From: Lacticigenium naphthae DSM 19658
GTDB lineage: Bacteria; Bacillota; Bacilli; Lactobacillales; Carnobacteriaceae_A
Assembly (NCBI RefSeq): GCF_000425865.1
Contig: NZ_AUEG01000005.1
Coordinates: 35,273-99,272 of the forward strand
Length of the DNA: 64,000 nt
Direction of reading: 5' to 3'
In this document: piece by piece, positions 28,380 through 36,434 of the stretch
Numbering within the stretch: position 1 is the stretch's first letter
How the letters are laid out: each line of letters begins with the position of its first letter
The notes under the pieces: generated by a model
What the model saw: the letters and a program-made list of their open reading frames with translations, nothing else
What the model was told of the DNA's origin: nothing
Databases searched by the model: none
Translations under genes and position numbers: made by a program

Positions 28380-28421
28380 ATATCAAAAGACTACCCAACT
28401 GAATGGATAGCCTTTTGATAT
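28380..28421 (-). terminator. Hairpin after the small genes downstream of terS
   Basis: ATATCAAAAG with an inner CTA/TAG pairs with CTTTTGATAT right after the stop at 28423. The T-run is poor, so termination may be partial. Confidence 0.5.
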
Positions 28422-28422
28422 G

Positions 28423-28602
28423 TTAAACCAGCATTGAATCAATTTCTTTAAGCATAATCTTCTTTTTAAGTTCACGTTGTTCCGTTTCACTTAAAGTAGA
28501 TTTTCCACTATTTGCAAACCGTTCTTGCATGCGTGTGATATACTCATCTTTTGTAATATCTTCAGTAGTGAGCTTATTTCCCAATCTAATTTCTTTTTCC
28601 AT
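28423..28602 (-). CDS. Small hypothetical protein of the island
   Basis: This 59-residue charged protein starts MEKEIRLGNKLTTEDITKDE and is predicted to be helical. A strong AAAGGAGGTG ribosome site lies 6 bases before the ATG, which is why I call it although it is short. It follows another small protein and the terS-like gene in the same direction, and a hairpin ends the group. I recognise no family. A role in hijacking or packaging is only a guess from position. Confidence 0.65.
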   Translation of the reverse strand: MEKEIRLGNKLTTEDITKDEYITRMQERFANSGKSTLSETEQRELKKKIMLKEIDSMLV

Positions 28603-28643
28603 TTTATCACCTCCTTTATTTTATTGAATCAGCACTAAAAATA

Positions 28644-28796
28644 TTATCTCAATAAACTATCTATTTTAAATTTGATTCTAATCTTTTGTTTTTCTCTTTT
28701 TGTGAGTGAAGATTTAGCCAATAACTTATCAATGTTTTTCCCATACTCATTGTTTTTTACAGCTATTTCTTTCTTTAATTCATCATATTTACTCAT
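28644..28796 (-). CDS. Small hypothetical protein of the island
   Basis: The 50-residue basic protein starts MSKYDELKKEIAVKNNEYGK and ends in a lysine-rich helix (KREKQKIRIKFKIDSLL). An AAAAGGAGA ribosome site precedes the ATG. It lies between the terS-like gene and another small gene, all on the minus strand and probably one transcript. The family is unknown. Confidence 0.6.
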   Translation of the reverse strand: MSKYDELKKEIAVKNNEYGKNIDKLLAKSSLTKREKQKIRIKFKIDSLLR

Positions 28797-28819
28797 TTGT
28801 TCGTCTCCTTTTCAGCTTA

Positions 28820-29194
28820 TTAATATCTTTTCTGTAAGAATGCGTCAAAACCATCATCAGTTTCTCCACCTGTTTTATCAATTAGATCAGTGAGCTGTTT
28901 AATAATTCCCATATGGTTTTTAATCATTGAATTATATACTTCCACCTCTGGACTTCTCTTAGTTCCCCACTGATTAGCTCCATTTTGATATTGGCTGGTC
29001 GTTCCATGTTCTGCGATGTGTTTCTCTAGCGTATTCAAGATAACCGTATGAAATGAAGCACTATCAATTAAGGATTGCACAACGTCTTTCTTTTCTTTTG
29101 GTATCTTCTCAAATAAACCATTTAATCGTTTCATTTCTTTATTGATTTTTCTTTGTACCTCTTTATCGTTTTTAATCTCGCTAACTTTTGCCAC
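28820..29194 (-). CDS. Small terminase subunit-like protein (TerS, P27-like)
   Basis: The 124-residue helical protein resembles small terminase subunits of the P27 type. A charged N-terminal region is followed by a long helix (about residues 40-65) and a central TSQYQNGANQWGTKRSPEV segment. The last part is VYNSMIKNHMGIIKQLTDL, the oligomerisation-type region seen in these proteins (pattern memory, not a search). TerS recognises packaging sites and directs the large terminase. With no TerL in the island, it would redirect a helper phage's terminase. I start it at the GTG at 29194, AGGAGG 7 bases upstream; a GTG at 29200 is too close to that site. Confidence 0.65.
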   Translation of the reverse strand: MAKVSEIKNDKEVQRKINKEMKRLNGLFEKIPKEKKDVVQSLIDSASFHTVILNTLEKHIAEHGTTSQYQNGANQWGTKRSPEVEVYNSMIKNHMGIIKQLTDLIDKTGGETDDGFDAFLQKRY

Positions 29195-29202
29195 TGACAC
29201 AC

Positions 29203-29329
29203 CTCCTTTCTTCCTCGATACCTACACGGTCTATATAACCTCTTGTGCGTTACGTACTTCTTCACCGCCGGTCTTAAATATTTTAACTATTTTTGAGCGG
29301 ACGGGGGCAGAACCGGTTAACTTCTCTCG
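29203..29329. promoter_or_regulatory. GC-rich spacer between HNH and terS, candidate cos site
   Basis: About 127 noncoding bases are unusually GC-rich for this AT-rich island, with GCGGACGGGGGCAG and several CCGG repeats (ACCGGTT, GCCGGT, CACCGGC). In cos phages and some satellites the packaging site lies near HNH and TerS genes. Calling it cos is inference. Confidence 0.3.
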
Positions 29330-29788
29330 TCACACCGGCAATTGTAGTTGTTCTTTGTTAGTGTCTATCTGTTTGTCACTCTTGATTATATTGCAATGAA
29401 TATGTGCGAGCCTTACGTTATCCCATGTGTGTGTTCCACCTTTACTCAATGGAATGACATGCTCTATTGATGGATAGTTACTACCAGCAATGAACGTTCT
29501 ATAGTCCCTCTGCTCATAGTCTTGACTGTCACACTCTTCACTACATAAGTAGCATGTGTTGTCATATAGTTTGACTAACTTGTCTACTGTTATATCCCAC
29601 TCAACCTGTCCGTTACGCTCAGCCCACTTCCTTCTGCGCAATGTCTTTCTAGCGTGGTTGTATTTGTGCATGCACTTATTGGAACAATACATCTTCTTAC
29701 GCTTGCTCTTGAATGGCTCACCACAGTTATTACATATTAGGTCGTGCGGTTTGTTTAGCTCAATCTCTGCTAAACGCTTCTCTTCCAC
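29330..29788 (-). CDS. HNH endonuclease
   Basis: The 152-residue protein has a zinc-ribbon-like N-terminus (CNNCGEPF then CSNKC), a second CYLCSEEC pair, and the HNH core PSIEHVIPLSKGGTHTWDNVRLAHIHCN with the catalytic His, Asn and His. HNH proteins beside TerS help terminase cleavage in many cos phages (established). The only start in this frame is a GTG at 29788 with a poor ribosome site. The frame continues seven codons upstream to the TAG that ends the previous ORF, so this may be the C-terminal half of a longer interrupted protein. Confidence 0.8.
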   Translation of the reverse strand: MEEKRLAEIELNKPHDLICNNCGEPFKSKRKKMYCSNKCMHKYNHARKTLRRRKWAERNGQVEWDITVDKLVKLYDNTCYLCSEECDSQDYEQRDYRTFIAGSNYPSIEHVIPLSKGGTHTWDNVRLAHIHCNIIKSDKQIDTNKEQLQLPV

Positions 29789-29809
29789 CCTCGCTTGTTT
29801 GCGCTTATC

Positions 29810-30418
29810 CTATTTCTTCCAGTTAACCCTACCCACTATTTCATTTCCATCTTTGTCTACGTGAATAATTTTTGCTTGTTCGTTTTTTATTTTTTCTTTT
29901 TCTCTTTCAGCTTTGACTTGTTCCACTCTTGCTTTCTGTTTCATCTCATCATAGTACTTACTATATTTATTAAACGAATGGTCACGCCTTGCCAATAAGA
30001 TTTCAGTTTCTTTTTCTTTCAGTTCTTCACGTGCTTCTTTGAGTAATGTATCTGTCCGATCAGAGTACTCTCTATATTCCTTGCTTGCTTCTTCTCCTAA
30101 CTCAAGCAACGGATCTAACTGTTTCTGCTTATAGGATTCAATATCCATGTGTGCGAATAGCTCCAGTTCGTCCAGCTCGTCTTGTAGTTCTCTCTTACGT
30201 TTCAGTACCAACTTACGTTTACCTTCATCATTGATGATATCTACATCAGTGACTAAGTGAGTCAATGCTTCTTTGATTGCTGGAATACGTTCAGATGATA
30301 GTTCTTTCTTTTGTTTCAGTGTCACTACTTCAGCGATTACTCTATCAACTTCCCCAGCGAATTGTTTCACTTTCTTATGGTTCTTTACGTTTAATTCTTT
30401 TGTATAATAGTTTGTCAT
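29810..30418 (-). CDS. Coiled-coil protein of the island, possibly joined to the HNH nuclease
   Basis: This 202-residue, highly charged protein is almost all coiled coil (residues 10-180) and ends KDGNEIVGRVNWKK before a TAG at 29812-29810. The same frame runs on without a stop into the HNH nuclease (DKRKQARVEEKR). I do not recognise a family. It resembles helical phage proteins upstream of packaging genes. Whether it is a separate protein or the N-terminal part of a coiled-coil/HNH protein depends on whether the TAG is real. It starts just after the previous small gene. Confidence 0.6.
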   Translation of the reverse strand: MTNYYTKELNVKNHKKVKQFAGEVDRVIAEVVTLKQKKELSSERIPAIKEALTHLVTDVDIINDEGKRKLVLKRKRELQDELDELELFAHMDIESYKQKQLDPLLELGEEASKEYREYSDRTDTLLKEAREELKEKETEILLARRDHSFNKYSKYYDEMKQKARVEQVKAEREKEKIKNEQAKIIHVDKDGNEIVGRVNWKK

Positions 30419-30419
30419 T

Positions 30420-30710
30420 TTATTTATCCCCTTTTGTTTTAGTTTTATTTAATGGTTTGATGTTTGCTACTGTAATACGATTACTATAAATAATTTTTCC
30501 GCCTGATTTCTCTCTCATGTGTCCGTACGCTGCTGCTTCAATCTGATACTCTTTTCCAATCTCCATATCTAGATCATCATGAACGCCAACGGATAAGTTT
30601 CCAGCCGTATCATCATGAAACAAATACACTGATGTGTTATAACCCTCGTGAATCTTTTTATAAAAACTGCCTTCTAAAGTGAATAGTAATCTGTCTTCTC
30701 TATTTCTCAT
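30420..30710 (-). CDS. Hypothetical small protein of the island
   Basis: The 96-residue protein starts MRNREDRLLFTLEGSFYKK and looks strand-rich (SVYLFHDDTAGNLSVGVHDD, YQIEAAAYGHM), with a basic tail. A small OB-fold or similar is possible but unproven. I use the ATG at 30710 because GAGGAG lies 7 bases upstream; a TTG at 30725 overlaps the preceding stop. It sits inside the minus-strand island operon. The family is unknown. Confidence 0.6.
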   Translation of the reverse strand: MRNREDRLLFTLEGSFYKKIHEGYNTSVYLFHDDTAGNLSVGVHDDLDMEIGKEYQIEAAAYGHMREKSGGKIIYSNRITVANIKPLNKTKTKGDK

Positions 30711-30721
30711 GCGGTTTCTCC

Positions 30722-31138
30722 TCAATTTATATTTTGTATTCTTTCATACTTATCCATACGCTCCTTATCACTATGTTCTTGCATAATTAACTTTAATTTT
30801 TTTTGTACTGCTCGCCTTTGTTTCGTGTATTCGCTTGCTTCCATATCCAACTCATCGGCAACAATTTGATCGCTGGGATGTGCTTTAATTAGTCCTCGCT
30901 CGATTGTCGGTCTGTCGTACTTAGTCGCAAGGAAATTTCTATCTTCTGTAGAAAGCTCTTTAAGTGCTTTGAACAATCTCTTTGCATTGCTTAATCCAGT
31001 TGCCTCTAAGTCTTTAATGTTCTTCTTATACCTGTACCAATTATTCAAATAATAACTTTCTCGTATAGGTGCTTCTTCTTTCAAAATAGTTTGCACTAAC
31101 TTATCTAACGTTTTTAGTTTAGCTGCGGTTTCATCCAT
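30722..31138 (-). CDS. Phage-type protein with possible sigma-like helix-turn-helix
   Basis: The 138-residue helical protein has a C-terminal region, LSTEDRNFLATKY then SDQIVADELDMEASEYTKQRRAVQKKL, that resembles the region-4-like helix-turn-helix of phage late activators such as the ArpU group. The similarity is by eye and uncertain. If right, it could switch on the packaging genes downstream of it (HNH, TerS). It follows the next gene upstream by only 5 bases. Confidence 0.5.
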   Translation of the reverse strand: MDETAAKLKTLDKLVQTILKEEAPIRESYYLNNWYRYKKNIKDLEATGLSNAKRLFKALKELSTEDRNFLATKYDRPTIERGLIKAHPSDQIVADELDMEASEYTKQRRAVQKKLKLIMQEHSDKERMDKYERIQNIN

Positions 31139-31143
31139 TGTTT

Positions 31144-31632
31144 TTACACCTCCAATAGTTCCAACATGTCTTCAAAACCTAATACAGTGCCATCTCTGAT
31201 ACTTTCTCTTAAATCTGGCGTGAGTCCATTCATACGCTGCAAAGCTTCCTCTATCTCGCTTATCTCCTCCATGAGAGCTTCTTCAATCCGCTTCTGGCAC
31301 TCCACGTTTTCATGGAATACATACCGCTTTTTGAAATAGTGTCGTTCAATAGAAGAGATCGAATCCAAATACTGCAAGAAGTACCGTTGTTTCTTCTTAT
31401 CGTCTTCGATGTGCTTTTCCATGTTCTGAATCACTGTCACATGATCGCACACCTCTAGCTCTATATTGAAGGCCTTTACTGTTAACTGGTCGTCATAATA
31501 GTGATTGCGTGTAGTGAGGGAACGATTATAAAAAGAGTAGTCCATTCGCTTTATGCGTTCCTCCGCTTGTTGAATAGATTCTTCCAGCATGAAATATTCT
31601 TGAATTAATTTGTTTTCAATAAGACCTCCCAC
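31144..31632 (-). CDS. Hypothetical helical phage-type protein
   Basis: The 162-residue charged protein is mostly helical, with SISSIERHYFKKRYVF in the middle and an acidic C-terminal half. It resembles small phage regulators of the DUF1492 kind only loosely. The start is uncertain: the open frame begins at a GTG (31632) with no clear site. A GGGAGG lies just before an ATT codon at 31620, and an ATG follows at 31590. It is in the same operon as its neighbours. Confidence 0.5.
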   Translation of the reverse strand: MGGLIENKLIQEYFMLEESIQQAEERIKRMDYSFYNRSLTTRNHYYDDQLTVKAFNIELEVCDHVTVIQNMEKHIEDDKKKQRYFLQYLDSISSIERHYFKKRYVFHENVECQKRIEEALMEEISEIEEALQRMNGLTPDLRESIRDGTVLGFEDMLELLEV

Positions 31633-31707
31633 CTTTTCAGAAAAAATTTGCCTTGCTTACTCATCTATCAGTAAAGCGTGTCTAAAGAAATCGGATTCCC
31701 TCACTTT

Positions 31708-32085
31708 TTATTGAATATATCCAGCTTTGTTATACTCTTTTTTTAACGATTTTTCAGAGATATTAAACCGCCAATTTAAGCGTGTGAGATCGTCTGGTGT
31801 AAATCCACTTAATACCAACGCTCCTTTCATAGCTCCATTTGATACGTAAAACCGGCCATGTTCGAATACATGTTTCAAGTTATACGTATCATGTAACGGA
31901 TTTGTTGTTTTACGTTTATCCAATCCTTCACACCATTCCACCAGTTGCTCTTGTTTAACGACAGGCAAATCATAAAAGGCCAATGGCGAATCTTTTTTAG
32001 TAAATTGTTCCCAGCCATCTGGTTCATCTCTGTACAATGCAATTTCTGGTATTTCTAATTCTTTCACTAATTCATTTATGATCAT
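31708..32085 (-). CDS. Hypothetical island protein just after the origin
   Basis: The 125-residue protein begins MIINELVKELEIPEIALYRD at an ATG with GGGGG 7 bases upstream. The C-terminal part, LSGFTPDDLTRLNWRFNISEKSLKKEY, may hold a helix-turn-helix. I do not recognise the family. It is the first gene on the far side of the origin from the helicase, so it heads the second half of the minus-strand operon. Confidence 0.55.
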   Translation of the reverse strand: MIINELVKELEIPEIALYRDEPDGWEQFTKKDSPLAFYDLPVVKQEQLVEWCEGLDKRKTTNPLHDTYNLKHVFEHGRFYVSNGAMKGALVLSGFTPDDLTRLNWRFNISEKSLKKEYNKAGYIQ

Positions 32086-32147
32086 GTGTTTTCCCCCAGT
32101 TTTTTTGTTTATTAATCTAGTTAACCGATAAAAATTCCATTTCCCAG

Positions 32148-32421
32148 CCAATGCAGTTAAGTCAAACCCGCTGTGAATTAGATAACTGCATGAAAAGTGT
32201 TGTTAAATCAACGTTTATAGGCCAATGCAGTTATGCAGTTAAGTTTCCTCATATTTATTTATATATATATATACAAATGTCTATACTTTTCTTTTTTCTT
32301 TATATAATATTTAAAAAGATAACTGCATAACTGCATTGGTTACTATAAAGCCTTACATATCAACGTAAATCCATGCAGTTATCTATGCAGTTATCTATCC
32401 TCTTAAACTGTATAACTGCAT
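32148..32421. repeat. Iteron-flanked AT-rich region, putative replication origin of the island
   Basis: At least nine copies of ATGCAGTTA or its complement occur: forward at 32151, 32225, 32233, 32373 and 32385; reverse at 32183, 32320, 32328 and 32413. Two tandem pairs form a perfect 20-bp inverted repeat (32222-32241 and 32320-32339) around 78 very AT-rich bases. It begins where the helicase gene ends, the location and layout known for SaPI origins bound by Rep. Confidence 0.8.
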
Positions 32422-34122
32422 TAACTCTGTTTTATATTTCTTCATTTCAGCTAATTGTTTTTCATGACTTTCAACATCTATTAGTTTCATGTTTGAGTTA
32501 CTGGATTGCATAGCCTCTGCGGTACGTTCCATCTGGCCTATTTCCTTTTCTATTGCTTGCACTTCGAGAATCTCTTCATTACGAGTATTTACATAACAAG
32601 TTTTTCTAGCTTTGCGGTAACGATCCTGTATATAAGTTAATTCTTCAATAAATGGCTCATTCTCTATGAGATTGTCTTCTTCTATAAAATAATCCAACAC
32701 TTGAAGCGCTTGTTGTCCTGTATGCCTCCAATCTCTCGATTTAGCGATAAACTCATTTAATCGAGAAACAAACATCCGTTGTGATAGTTTGCTCGGTTTT
32801 CCTATCATTCTTGACCATTGAACAAAGTAGGTGTACACAAAATCAACTCTTAACCGTCCACTTTGGAAGTGCTGGAATACATTCTCGTAAAAATCTGCGA
32901 CTACATCATTTTCTAACGTGAATTCATGTAACACTTTTTCGCTAGCTTTTGGTTGAATAAACAATGTAAAATCTTCTAACTGTAAGGCTTGGTACATGAT
33001 CCCTTCTAATATTTCTTTATCGTGTGCATATTCGTTTTTAATACGTGGATTCCCTTTTCCACCTTTGAAACTTTTAACGAAAGGAACAATCAGCATTCTT
33101 CTTTTGAATGCTCCTGTAACATCTGTTGTTCTCAAGTGACCATTTATTGATTGAATAACTAATGGTGTACCTTGATAAGAAAACCGTGGCTGGTTCTTTG
33201 GATTTACGTTAATAGAATCGCCTGTAACAAGTGATTTCAGCACTCTTGGTTCATTAATGAATGAGCTTGAATCATTATCATCTCCGATTACTACTTGAGC
33301 GGTATCAATGCCTTGTAGCTGGTGACTTTGTGTCATTTCCGTAACTGTTAAGGCCATTGTGTTTTCTTTTCCAATCAAGCTGGCAATAAATTCTTCAAAT
33401 GTTCCTTTCCCAGTTCGTCCGCCTCCACTATCTCGGAGTAATACGAATTGTTCTCGATTCTTCAACTGAACGCTAGCTCGTATGATCTGCCAAAAGAGAA
33501 GCTCTAATTCCTCATCATCATTTGACCAGTCTTTTACCATTTCGCTAAACTTCCAGCCGGTTCTCTCTGGCTCGCTTGTGACTTCCCTATAATTCGTTGC
33601 AATCTTTGAAGTGAAAAGTAAATCTGGTCTGTATTCTTCCAATTGATTAGACAAAGCGTTATAAATGCCATTTCCTACACAAATAAATTGATTTCCTCTG
33701 TATTTTTCTTTTACTGCTGCTTCGTTTTTCAAATGAAATAGCACATTCTCTGCCGTTTTTTTAATAAGTGTGTTTTCTAAATATGAAATGACTTTGAAGA
33801 AATAGGCTTCTTTTGTTGTGTAAATTCCTTCATCTATCAAATACATACTAACTGGATTATCAATTTTATCTATAATCACAAAAGGTATATATTCTTGCAA
33901 GATATGAGCTACTTCTAACGGTGTTAAACGTGGCTTTTTCACTTTCACATTTTCGCCTTTGCCTACTGCATACTCTCTTTTCTCACGTTCTTCTATCCCT
34001 CTTTGAATGAGAGCCTGTTCCAACTCTTTTACGGTCTTAGGTGGCTCTTTTACAGTGGTTTTGGTCGCTTCTTTATATTCCTTCAACATGGTTGAAATTT
34101 CATCTGGCATTTCTCTACTCAA
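32395..34122 (-). CDS. SF3 helicase/replication initiator (Rep, D5/P4-type)
   Basis: The 575-residue protein is a phage/satellite replication protein with a superfamily 3 helicase domain. It has Walker A GGGRTGKGT (233-241), Walker B-like AQVVIGDDND (275-284), motif C LVIQSINGHLR (321-331) and basic arginine-finger-like FKRRM (339-343). An N-terminal domain of about 190 residues precedes it. The C-terminal region (from about 400) may bind the origin iterons. It abuts the primase gene and ends at the origin. Together they would allow autonomous island replication after induction. Confidence 0.85.
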   Translation of the reverse strand: MSREMPDEISTMLKEYKEATKTTVKEPPKTVKELEQALIQRGIEEREKREYAVGKGENVKVKKPRLTPLEVAHILQEYIPFVIIDKIDNPVSMYLIDEGIYTTKEAYFFKVISYLENTLIKKTAENVLFHLKNEAAVKEKYRGNQFICVGNGIYNALSNQLEEYRPDLLFTSKIATNYREVTSEPERTGWKFSEMVKDWSNDDEELELLFWQIIRASVQLKNREQFVLLRDSGGGRTGKGTFEEFIASLIGKENTMALTVTEMTQSHQLQGIDTAQVVIGDDNDSSSFINEPRVLKSLVTGDSINVNPKNQPRFSYQGTPLVIQSINGHLRTTDVTGAFKRRMLIVPFVKSFKGGKGNPRIKNEYAHDKEILEGIMYQALQLEDFTLFIQPKASEKVLHEFTLENDVVADFYENVFQHFQSGRLRVDFVYTYFVQWSRMIGKPSKLSQRMFVSRLNEFIAKSRDWRHTGQQALQVLDYFIEEDNLIENEPFIEELTYIQDRYRKARKTCYVNTRNEEILEVQAIEKEIGQMERTAEAMQSSNSNMKLIDVESHEKQLAEMKKYKTELMQLYSLRG

Positions 34123-35010
34123 TTAGTTTCCTCCTTTCTGCTTTATCTGATCGGATTTCAGTATGCTTCCAAATAGTGTATTCACTTCATCTTCAAAAAG
34201 AGGCGGATGGATAAAGTTATCATTTACTATATGAATCCATTCATAAACCGCCTCTGCTTGCATTCCTAATGAAAATAACTTACCTGTTACTGATGTAAGA
34301 TATTGATTGCGTTCTCCCTCACTGATGGACTCCAACAAACTCTCCATGTATTGAGCGGTAAAGGTTCTTTTCCGTTGGTAGTTCACCGTTAAAACTGGTT
34401 TCCTAGTCGGTTTCTGTTGCTGGTGGTTCTCTTTCCATTCTTTTTGTTTCTGTATTGCTCTATCTACTTCTATTACGCCTATTCCTTCGTTATAGAGCGT
34501 TCTTTGTTCATAAACGGATATTTCCTCGAATGTTGTTGGAAGTCCTTGCATTTGGCTAAAAACCTTTGAGGATTCATCATACTTCAAGCCAATCAATCGA
34601 GTAATATAATGCGTGAGTGGTTCACTCTCTTCTTTGGTATAAGGTCTATCAAGCTTTAAAATCACTCTATACCGTAAGCCCATCAACTGATGTCTTATCG
34701 TTGGATAGGCGTAAAACTCCAATGGCTTTATCTTGTTTAGTAGGTGCTGTTTGAATTCTTCTTCTGAAAGATTAAGCCCATCATAATCAAGAGCTAACAC
34801 ACTGCGCCTGATTACATTCTCATTGTTGCGTGTGAGTGACTTCATCTCGCCTGCAATGAAGTAATACGCTTCGTCAAACTTTATTTTTTCTAGTTCCTCT
34901 ACATTTTTAAACTGCGTTACTTTAGCGGTGCGGAGTAATTCAAAATCGCCTAATTCCGATTCAATCGCTTGCATTTGATTCCCTCGGATTCCTTTCTTCA
35001 TGTACAGCAA
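34123..35010 (-). CDS. Archaeo-eukaryotic-type primase (Pri) of the island
   Basis: The 295-residue protein shows AEP-primase features. It has catalytic acidic residues in VLALDYDGL (D75, D77), the motif with His and basic residues TIRHQLMGLRYRVILKLD (104-121), and a helical C-terminal domain from about residue 200. It lies directly upstream of the SF3 helicase, the pri-rep arrangement of PICIs. The open frame begins at a TTG (35010) with GGAGGTG 5 bases upstream, which I accept; ATG codons at 35001 and 34974 are alternatives. Confidence 0.75.
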   Translation of the reverse strand: MLYMKKGIRGNQMQAIESELGDFELLRTAKVTQFKNVEELEKIKFDEAYYFIAGEMKSLTRNNENVIRRSVLALDYDGLNLSEEEFKQHLLNKIKPLEFYAYPTIRHQLMGLRYRVILKLDRPYTKEESEPLTHYITRLIGLKYDESSKVFSQMQGLPTTFEEISVYEQRTLYNEGIGVIEVDRAIQKQKEWKENHQQQKPTRKPVLTVNYQRKRTFTAQYMESLLESISEGERNQYLTSVTGKLFSLGMQAEAVYEWIHIVNDNFIHPPLFEDEVNTLFGSILKSDQIKQKGGN

Positions 35011-35029
35011 GTTGCCACCTCCATTTTAT

Positions 35030-35308
35030 TTATTCCTTTAGCATTTCTTTTTCCATTGTTTCGAGCAACTCATCCATGCAATCTAAACGTGATTCTAATA
35101 AATCGAATAGTGTTTCCATCTGTTCACTCAATCGTTCTATTTCAGCTAAGGTGAATTCTTCTCTCATGTATTTTTGTTGAGATTTTTCTGTTACGCCATC
35201 CCAATTTTCACTCAATGTTTTAGTCAATGCTTTTGCGAATCTTTTTTCATCTGCAATTTTCATTATCAAATCTAATTTTCTGACACCCATTTTTATATCG
35301 CTCCTCAA
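35030..35308 (-). CDS. Hypothetical coiled-coil protein of the island
   Basis: This 92-residue protein has a basic N-terminal half (MRSDIKMGVRKLDLIMKIAD) and an acidic heptad-like C-terminal helix with many Leu and Met (LEDLLESR-type spacing). It lies just upstream of the primase gene. An ATG at 35290 is an alternative start. The family is not recognised. Confidence 0.5.
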   Translation of the reverse strand: MRSDIKMGVRKLDLIMKIADEKRFAKALTKTLSENWDGVTEKSQQKYMREEFTLAEIERLSEQMETLFDLLESRLDCMDELLETMEKEMLKE

Positions 35309-35415
35309 GTTTGTTTTTGTTGACCTAGAGCGGTTTTATTGGTAAACTAGACAAAGAGATAGTTTTACCAAAAGGGTTTCCGTTCCCTGTATTTTTTGCC
35401 TTTAACTTTGCCGAG

Positions 35416-35577
35416 TTATAGGCTATTTTTTTGCTCTATATTATCTAAAGTAGTGTGTAATTGTTCTATAGCGTTATCTAACCGTATGACTTGAATAAGT
35501 GTGCGGATTGCCCAATAAGAAATGAAACCCATTATAAAACCATAGACAGAGAAAAATACTGCTTGCCATAACATCAT
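35416..35577 (-). CDS. Small membrane protein of the island (53 residues)
   Basis: The frame starts with two ATG codons behind an excellent AAAGGAGGTG ribosome site. It encodes one hydrophobic helix, FFSVYGFIMGFISYWAIRT, then a polar helix rich in Leu, Asn and Glu. Single-span small proteins near the replication genes are common in phages, but I cannot name a family. It lies between two small cytoplasmic proteins of the same operon. Confidence 0.65.
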   Translation of the reverse strand: MMLWQAVFFSVYGFIMGFISYWAIRTLIQVIRLDNAIEQLHTTLDNIEQKNSL

Positions 35578-35592
35578 TTGTTTCACCTCCTT

Positions 35593-35826
35593 TCACATTA
35601 AGTGCAATACATCATCAATCGTGCGTTTCTGCATTTCAATATCATGTAACTCTTTTGTGAGTTCCTCCAGCGCCTGTACATAGTATCGTGTCGTTATAAT
35701 CGCTAAATTATATTCTTCCATAAGATCCAATATTTCTTCATTGATTGATTTCACATCACTATCGATTCGATTGTATGCAGCCATTAAAGTTACTTTTGTT
35801 TCAAGGACTGATTTAGTTTTTATCAT
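35593..35826 (-). CDS. Hypothetical helical protein of the island
   Basis: The 77-residue protein is a continuous amphipathic helix candidate, starting MIKTKSVLETKVTLMAAYNR and ending EMQKRTIDDVLHLM. It has a ribosome site of the AGGAAG type. It lies 15 bases before the small membrane protein and downstream of the excisionase-like gene. The family is not recognised. Confidence 0.55.
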   Translation of the reverse strand: MIKTKSVLETKVTLMAAYNRIDSDVKSINEEILDLMEEYNLAIITTRYYVQALEELTKELHDIEMQKRTIDDVLHLM

Positions 35827-35898
35827 TTATTCTTCCTTTCGTTAATTAAAATTTCACCTATGCTTCTTTTACACTACGTTGCCCACGCGATTTATTTT

Positions 35899-36186
35899 TT
35901 AATTTTCGAAATTATTCATAAACTCAATCAATGTACTTTTACTTATGAAAGTTCGTCCGCCTATTTTTATAGTTTTTAACTGATATTTAGATATCCAGGT
36001 GTTTAAAGTTCCTCTAGATATTTGAACGTATTCACACACCTCTGGAAGTGATAAATAATCTCTGGAGTATAAATCCTTCTTGAGTGAGTCTTCGAAAACA
36101 TTCTGCACTGTTGTGTAAATTAAAAGCTGCAATTCTTTTTCCAATGATTCGGATACGTCAATTTTCAATTCTGCCATTCTCTTCAC
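35899..36186 (-). CDS. Excisionase-like helix-turn-helix protein (Xis/AlpA type)
   Basis: The 95-residue protein has a C-terminal winged helix of the excisionase family: LSLPEVCEYVQISRGTLNTW, then KTIKIGGRTFISKSTLIEF. In satellites such proteins direct excision or activate the excision operon. It is the second gene of the minus-strand early operon. One copy of the CGTCATTTTCGT repeat (36194-36205) lies right upstream of its ATG, so it may be under the same repressor as the divergent promoters. Confidence 0.75.
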   Translation of the reverse strand: MKRMAELKIDVSESLEKELQLLIYTTVQNVFEDSLKKDLYSRDYLSLPEVCEYVQISRGTLNTWISKYQLKTIKIGGRTFISKSTLIEFMNNFEN

Positions 36187-36193
36187 TCCTTTA

Positions 36194-36205
36194 CGTCATT
36201 TTCGT
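36194..36205. promoter_or_regulatory. Island operator copy 1 (before the excisionase-like gene)
   Basis: CGTCATTTTCGT, identical to copies at 36435-36446 and 36497-36508. It lies 8 bases upstream of the excisionase-like start codon. Confidence 0.6.
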
Positions 36206-36211
36206 CTTAAG

Positions 36212-36424
36212 TTAATTAAAAAAAATATCCTTTATTTCTGTATCTGGTCTATACTCTCTCACTTTTTCAAGAATTAATTCCATTTCATAATCTTTAAAAG
36301 GTATTCTTTTTTTCTCTTTATTCCTATAAGTTGTTTCAGAAATGCTTAAGTGGTCTGCCATTTCTTTTTGTGTTAAGCCTGTCATTATCCTATATCCTCC
36401 AACAATGTTCTTCATGTTCCACAC
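36212..36424 (-). CDS. Cro/Str-like helix-turn-helix regulator
   Basis: The 70-residue protein is an XRE/Cro-type DNA-binding protein with MKNIVGGYRIMTGLTQKEMADHLSISETTYRN (the start may be this ATG at 36415). It is transcribed away from the larger Stl-like regulator and is the first gene of the minus-strand operon, the place of Str in SaPIs. Two copies of the CGTCATTTTCGT repeat lie in the shared promoter region. It probably forms a switch with the divergent repressor. Confidence 0.75.
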   Translation of the reverse strand: MWNMKNIVGGYRIMTGLTQKEMADHLSISETTYRNKEKKRIPFKDYEMELILEKVREYRPDTEIKDIFFN

Positions 36425-36434
36425 CTCCCTAAAA

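Noticed and set aside
32148..32421. CRISPR array
   Set aside because: The repeats are only 9 bp, occur in both orientations with irregular or overlapping spacing, and sit at the end of a rep gene. This is an iteron origin.
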